Below, one piece after another: positions 5,846-6,920 of a DNA stretch of 6,920 bases. Positions within the stretch are counted from its first letter, which is position 1; each line of letters starts with the position of its first letter. The notes under the pieces are model-generated. The model was not told where the DNA came from, did not search any database, and worked only from the letters and a program-made list of their open reading frames with translations. The position numbers were made by a program, and so were the translations under genes. Source of the stretch: JAWOJB01 sp046484325 (lineage in GTDB: Bacteria > Actinomycetota > Acidimicrobiia > Spongiisociales > ZC4RG35); NCBI GenBank assembly GCA_046484325.1, contig JAWOJB010000023.1, positions 1-6,920 on the forward strand. The letters are read 5' to 3'.

Positions 5846-6920
5846 AGCCGGGCCGCCCGGGCAACGGCGGCGAGCGCGGCGGCGGCCTTGTCCATGGTCT
5901 CGTCGTATTCCGCCGCGGGGTCCGAATCGGCCACGATCCCCGCCCCCGCCTGCACCCAGGCGGTGCCCGCCGCCGCCACCACCGTCCGCAGGCAGATGGC
6001 GGTGTCGACGTTCCCGGAGAAGTCGAGGTAGCCGACGGCGCCGGCATAGGGGCCCCGGGCCACCGGCTCGAGCTCGTCGATGATCTGCATGGCCCGCACC
6101 TTCGGGGCCCCCGAGACCGTGCCATGGGGGAAGACGGCCCGGATCACCTCGACCGGCCCCACCCCGGGACGGATCTTTCCCGACACCCCGGACACGATGT
6201 GCATGACGTGGGAATAGCGCTCGACCACCATGAGCTCGTCGACGGTGATGCTGCCGTACTCGCACACCCGGCCCACGTCGTTGCGGGCGAGGTCGACGAG
6301 CATGACATGCTCGGCGCGCTCCTTCGGGTCGGCGAGAAGCTCCTCCTCGAGTGCCCGGTCCTCCTCGTCGCTCCGGCCCCGAGGGCGGGTGCCCGCGATG
6401 GGTCGGGAGAAGACAATCCCGTCCCGCACCCGGGTCATGAGCTCGGGTGAGGAGCCCACCACCGCCACCTCCGGATGGCGGACGAGGAACAGGAACGGGG
6501 ACGGGTTGATGAGGCGGAGCGCCCGGTAGACGGCGAACGGGTCGCCGGTGAACGGGGTGGCGAGGCGCTGGGACAGCACGACCTGGAAGGCGTCGCCGGC
6601 CAGGATGTGCTCTTTGGCGGCGAGCACCGCCTCCTCGAAGCCCTCACGGGTGAAGGTCGACGTGAAGGGGGGAGGCTCGGGCTCGTCGACCGGCGACGGC
6701 CGGTGACCGGCGGCCGCCCCCAGCCGGGCCGCCGCCGCCTCGAGGGCGGCCACGGCAGCGTCGTACCCGGCGCCCGGGTCGCCGTCCACGAACACGTTGC
6801 GCACCAGGACCACCGTCTGGCGGAACCGGTCGAGGGCGGCGAGGGAGCCCACGAACTGCCACACCATCTCGGGGAGCCGCCGATCGTCGGCCGGTCGGTC
6901 GGGCAGGCGCTCGATGTATC
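5842..6920 (-). CDS. trpE: Anthranilate synthase component I, 5' end cut by the window edge
   Basis: TrpE converts chorismate to anthranilate with ammonia delivered by the glutaminase TrpG. The visible 358 residues cover the inter-domain part and the chorismate-binding domain; some 150 N-terminal residues, including the tryptophan feedback site, lie beyond the window. The frame stays open to the edge, through RLPDRPADDRRLPEMV, so the ATG at 6867 is internal. Motifs, counted from the first visible residue: NPSPFLF (138-144), PIAGTRPRG (173-181), EHVMLVDLARNDVGR (203-217), FPHGTVSGAPK (263-273) and GAGIVADSDP (325-334). The Ala in PIAGT (6388-6402), where PabB proteins of the E. coli type have Lys, argues for anthranilate synthase rather than aminodeoxychorismate synthase. 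The protein ends after the chorismate domain, so it is not a TrpE-TrpG fusion. Its TGA overlaps the ygfZ GTG. Confidence 0.95.
   Translation of the reverse strand, partial: YIERLPDRPADDRRLPEMVWQFVGSLAALDRFRQTVVLVRNVFVDGDPGAGYDAAVAALEAAAARLGAAAGHRPSPVDEPEPPPFTSTFTREGFEEAVLAAKEHILAGDAFQVVLSQRLATPFTGDPFAVYRALRLINPSPFLFLVRHPEVAVVGSSPELMTRVRDGIVFSRPIAGTRPRGRSDEEDRALEEELLADPKERAEHVMLVDLARNDVGRVCEYGSITVDELMVVERYSHVMHIVSGVSGKIRPGVGPVEVIRAVFPHGTVSGAPKVRAMQIIDELEPVARGPYAGAVGYLDFSGNVDTAICLRTVVAAAGTAWVQAGAGIVADSDPAAEYDETMDKAAAALAAVARAARL

Noticed and set aside
4913..6031. 372-residue plus-strand open frame
   Set aside because: It spans the ygfZ/trpE junction in antisense, has no conserved motif, and both minus-strand proteins are clearly real.
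5846..6265. N-terminal extension of the YgfZ protein
   Set aside because: The extension is an out-of-frame reading of trpE. The family homology begins just after the GTG at 5845.
5842..6920. Aminodeoxychorismate synthase (PabB), suggested by the folate-binding neighbour
   Set aside because: The PIAGTRPRG motif has Ala where E. coli-type PabB has the catalytic Lys, and the surrounding trp genes fit TrpE.

Overview
The window is a strongly GC-rich stretch (G or C dominates third codon positions) in which every credible gene lies on the minus strand. Read in the direction of transcription, from high to low coordinates, the order is: trpE (5' part cut by the window edge), a YgfZ/GcvT-like folate-binding gene, a GH13 alpha-glucosidase, trpC, trpF, trpB and trpA (3' part cut by the window edge). 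Coding is almost gap-free. The base composition, protein style (closest in feel to actinobacterial homologues) and possible leaderless starts suggest a high-GC actinobacterium, perhaps from a non-model class such as Acidimicrobiia. This placement is by impression, not by a search.

Right part (5842-6920): the catalytic half of anthranilate synthase component I. Its stop overlaps a GTG start for the YgfZ-like protein (4925-5845), which carries the family signature KGCYLGQE. Middle (3286-4914): a complete 542-residue GH13 glucosidase with all three catalytic carboxylates. It is preceded by a perfect GC hairpin that ends at the base before its ATG and has no Shine-Dalgarno sequence. Then comes a 76-bp gap, the only real intergenic space in the window. 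It holds two short dyads and a TACGAT hexamer placed exactly where a leaderless trpC transcript would need a -10 box.

Left part (1-3209): trpC, trpF, trpB and trpA, joined by ATGA, ATGA and TGATG stop/start overlaps, which suggests translational coupling. These four proteins carry out the pathway from phosphoribosylanthranilate to tryptophan (TrpF, then TrpC, then the TrpA/TrpB synthase), while TrpE starts it from chorismate. Neither trpD nor trpG is present in the window, so those steps must be encoded elsewhere.

There is no sign of mobile elements, CRISPR, RNA genes or a defence system. The points that deserve a second look are the ygfZ and glucosidase genes lying between trpE and trpCFBA, the start-site architecture of the glucosidase and trpC, and a dedicated trpF in what appears to be an actinobacterium.
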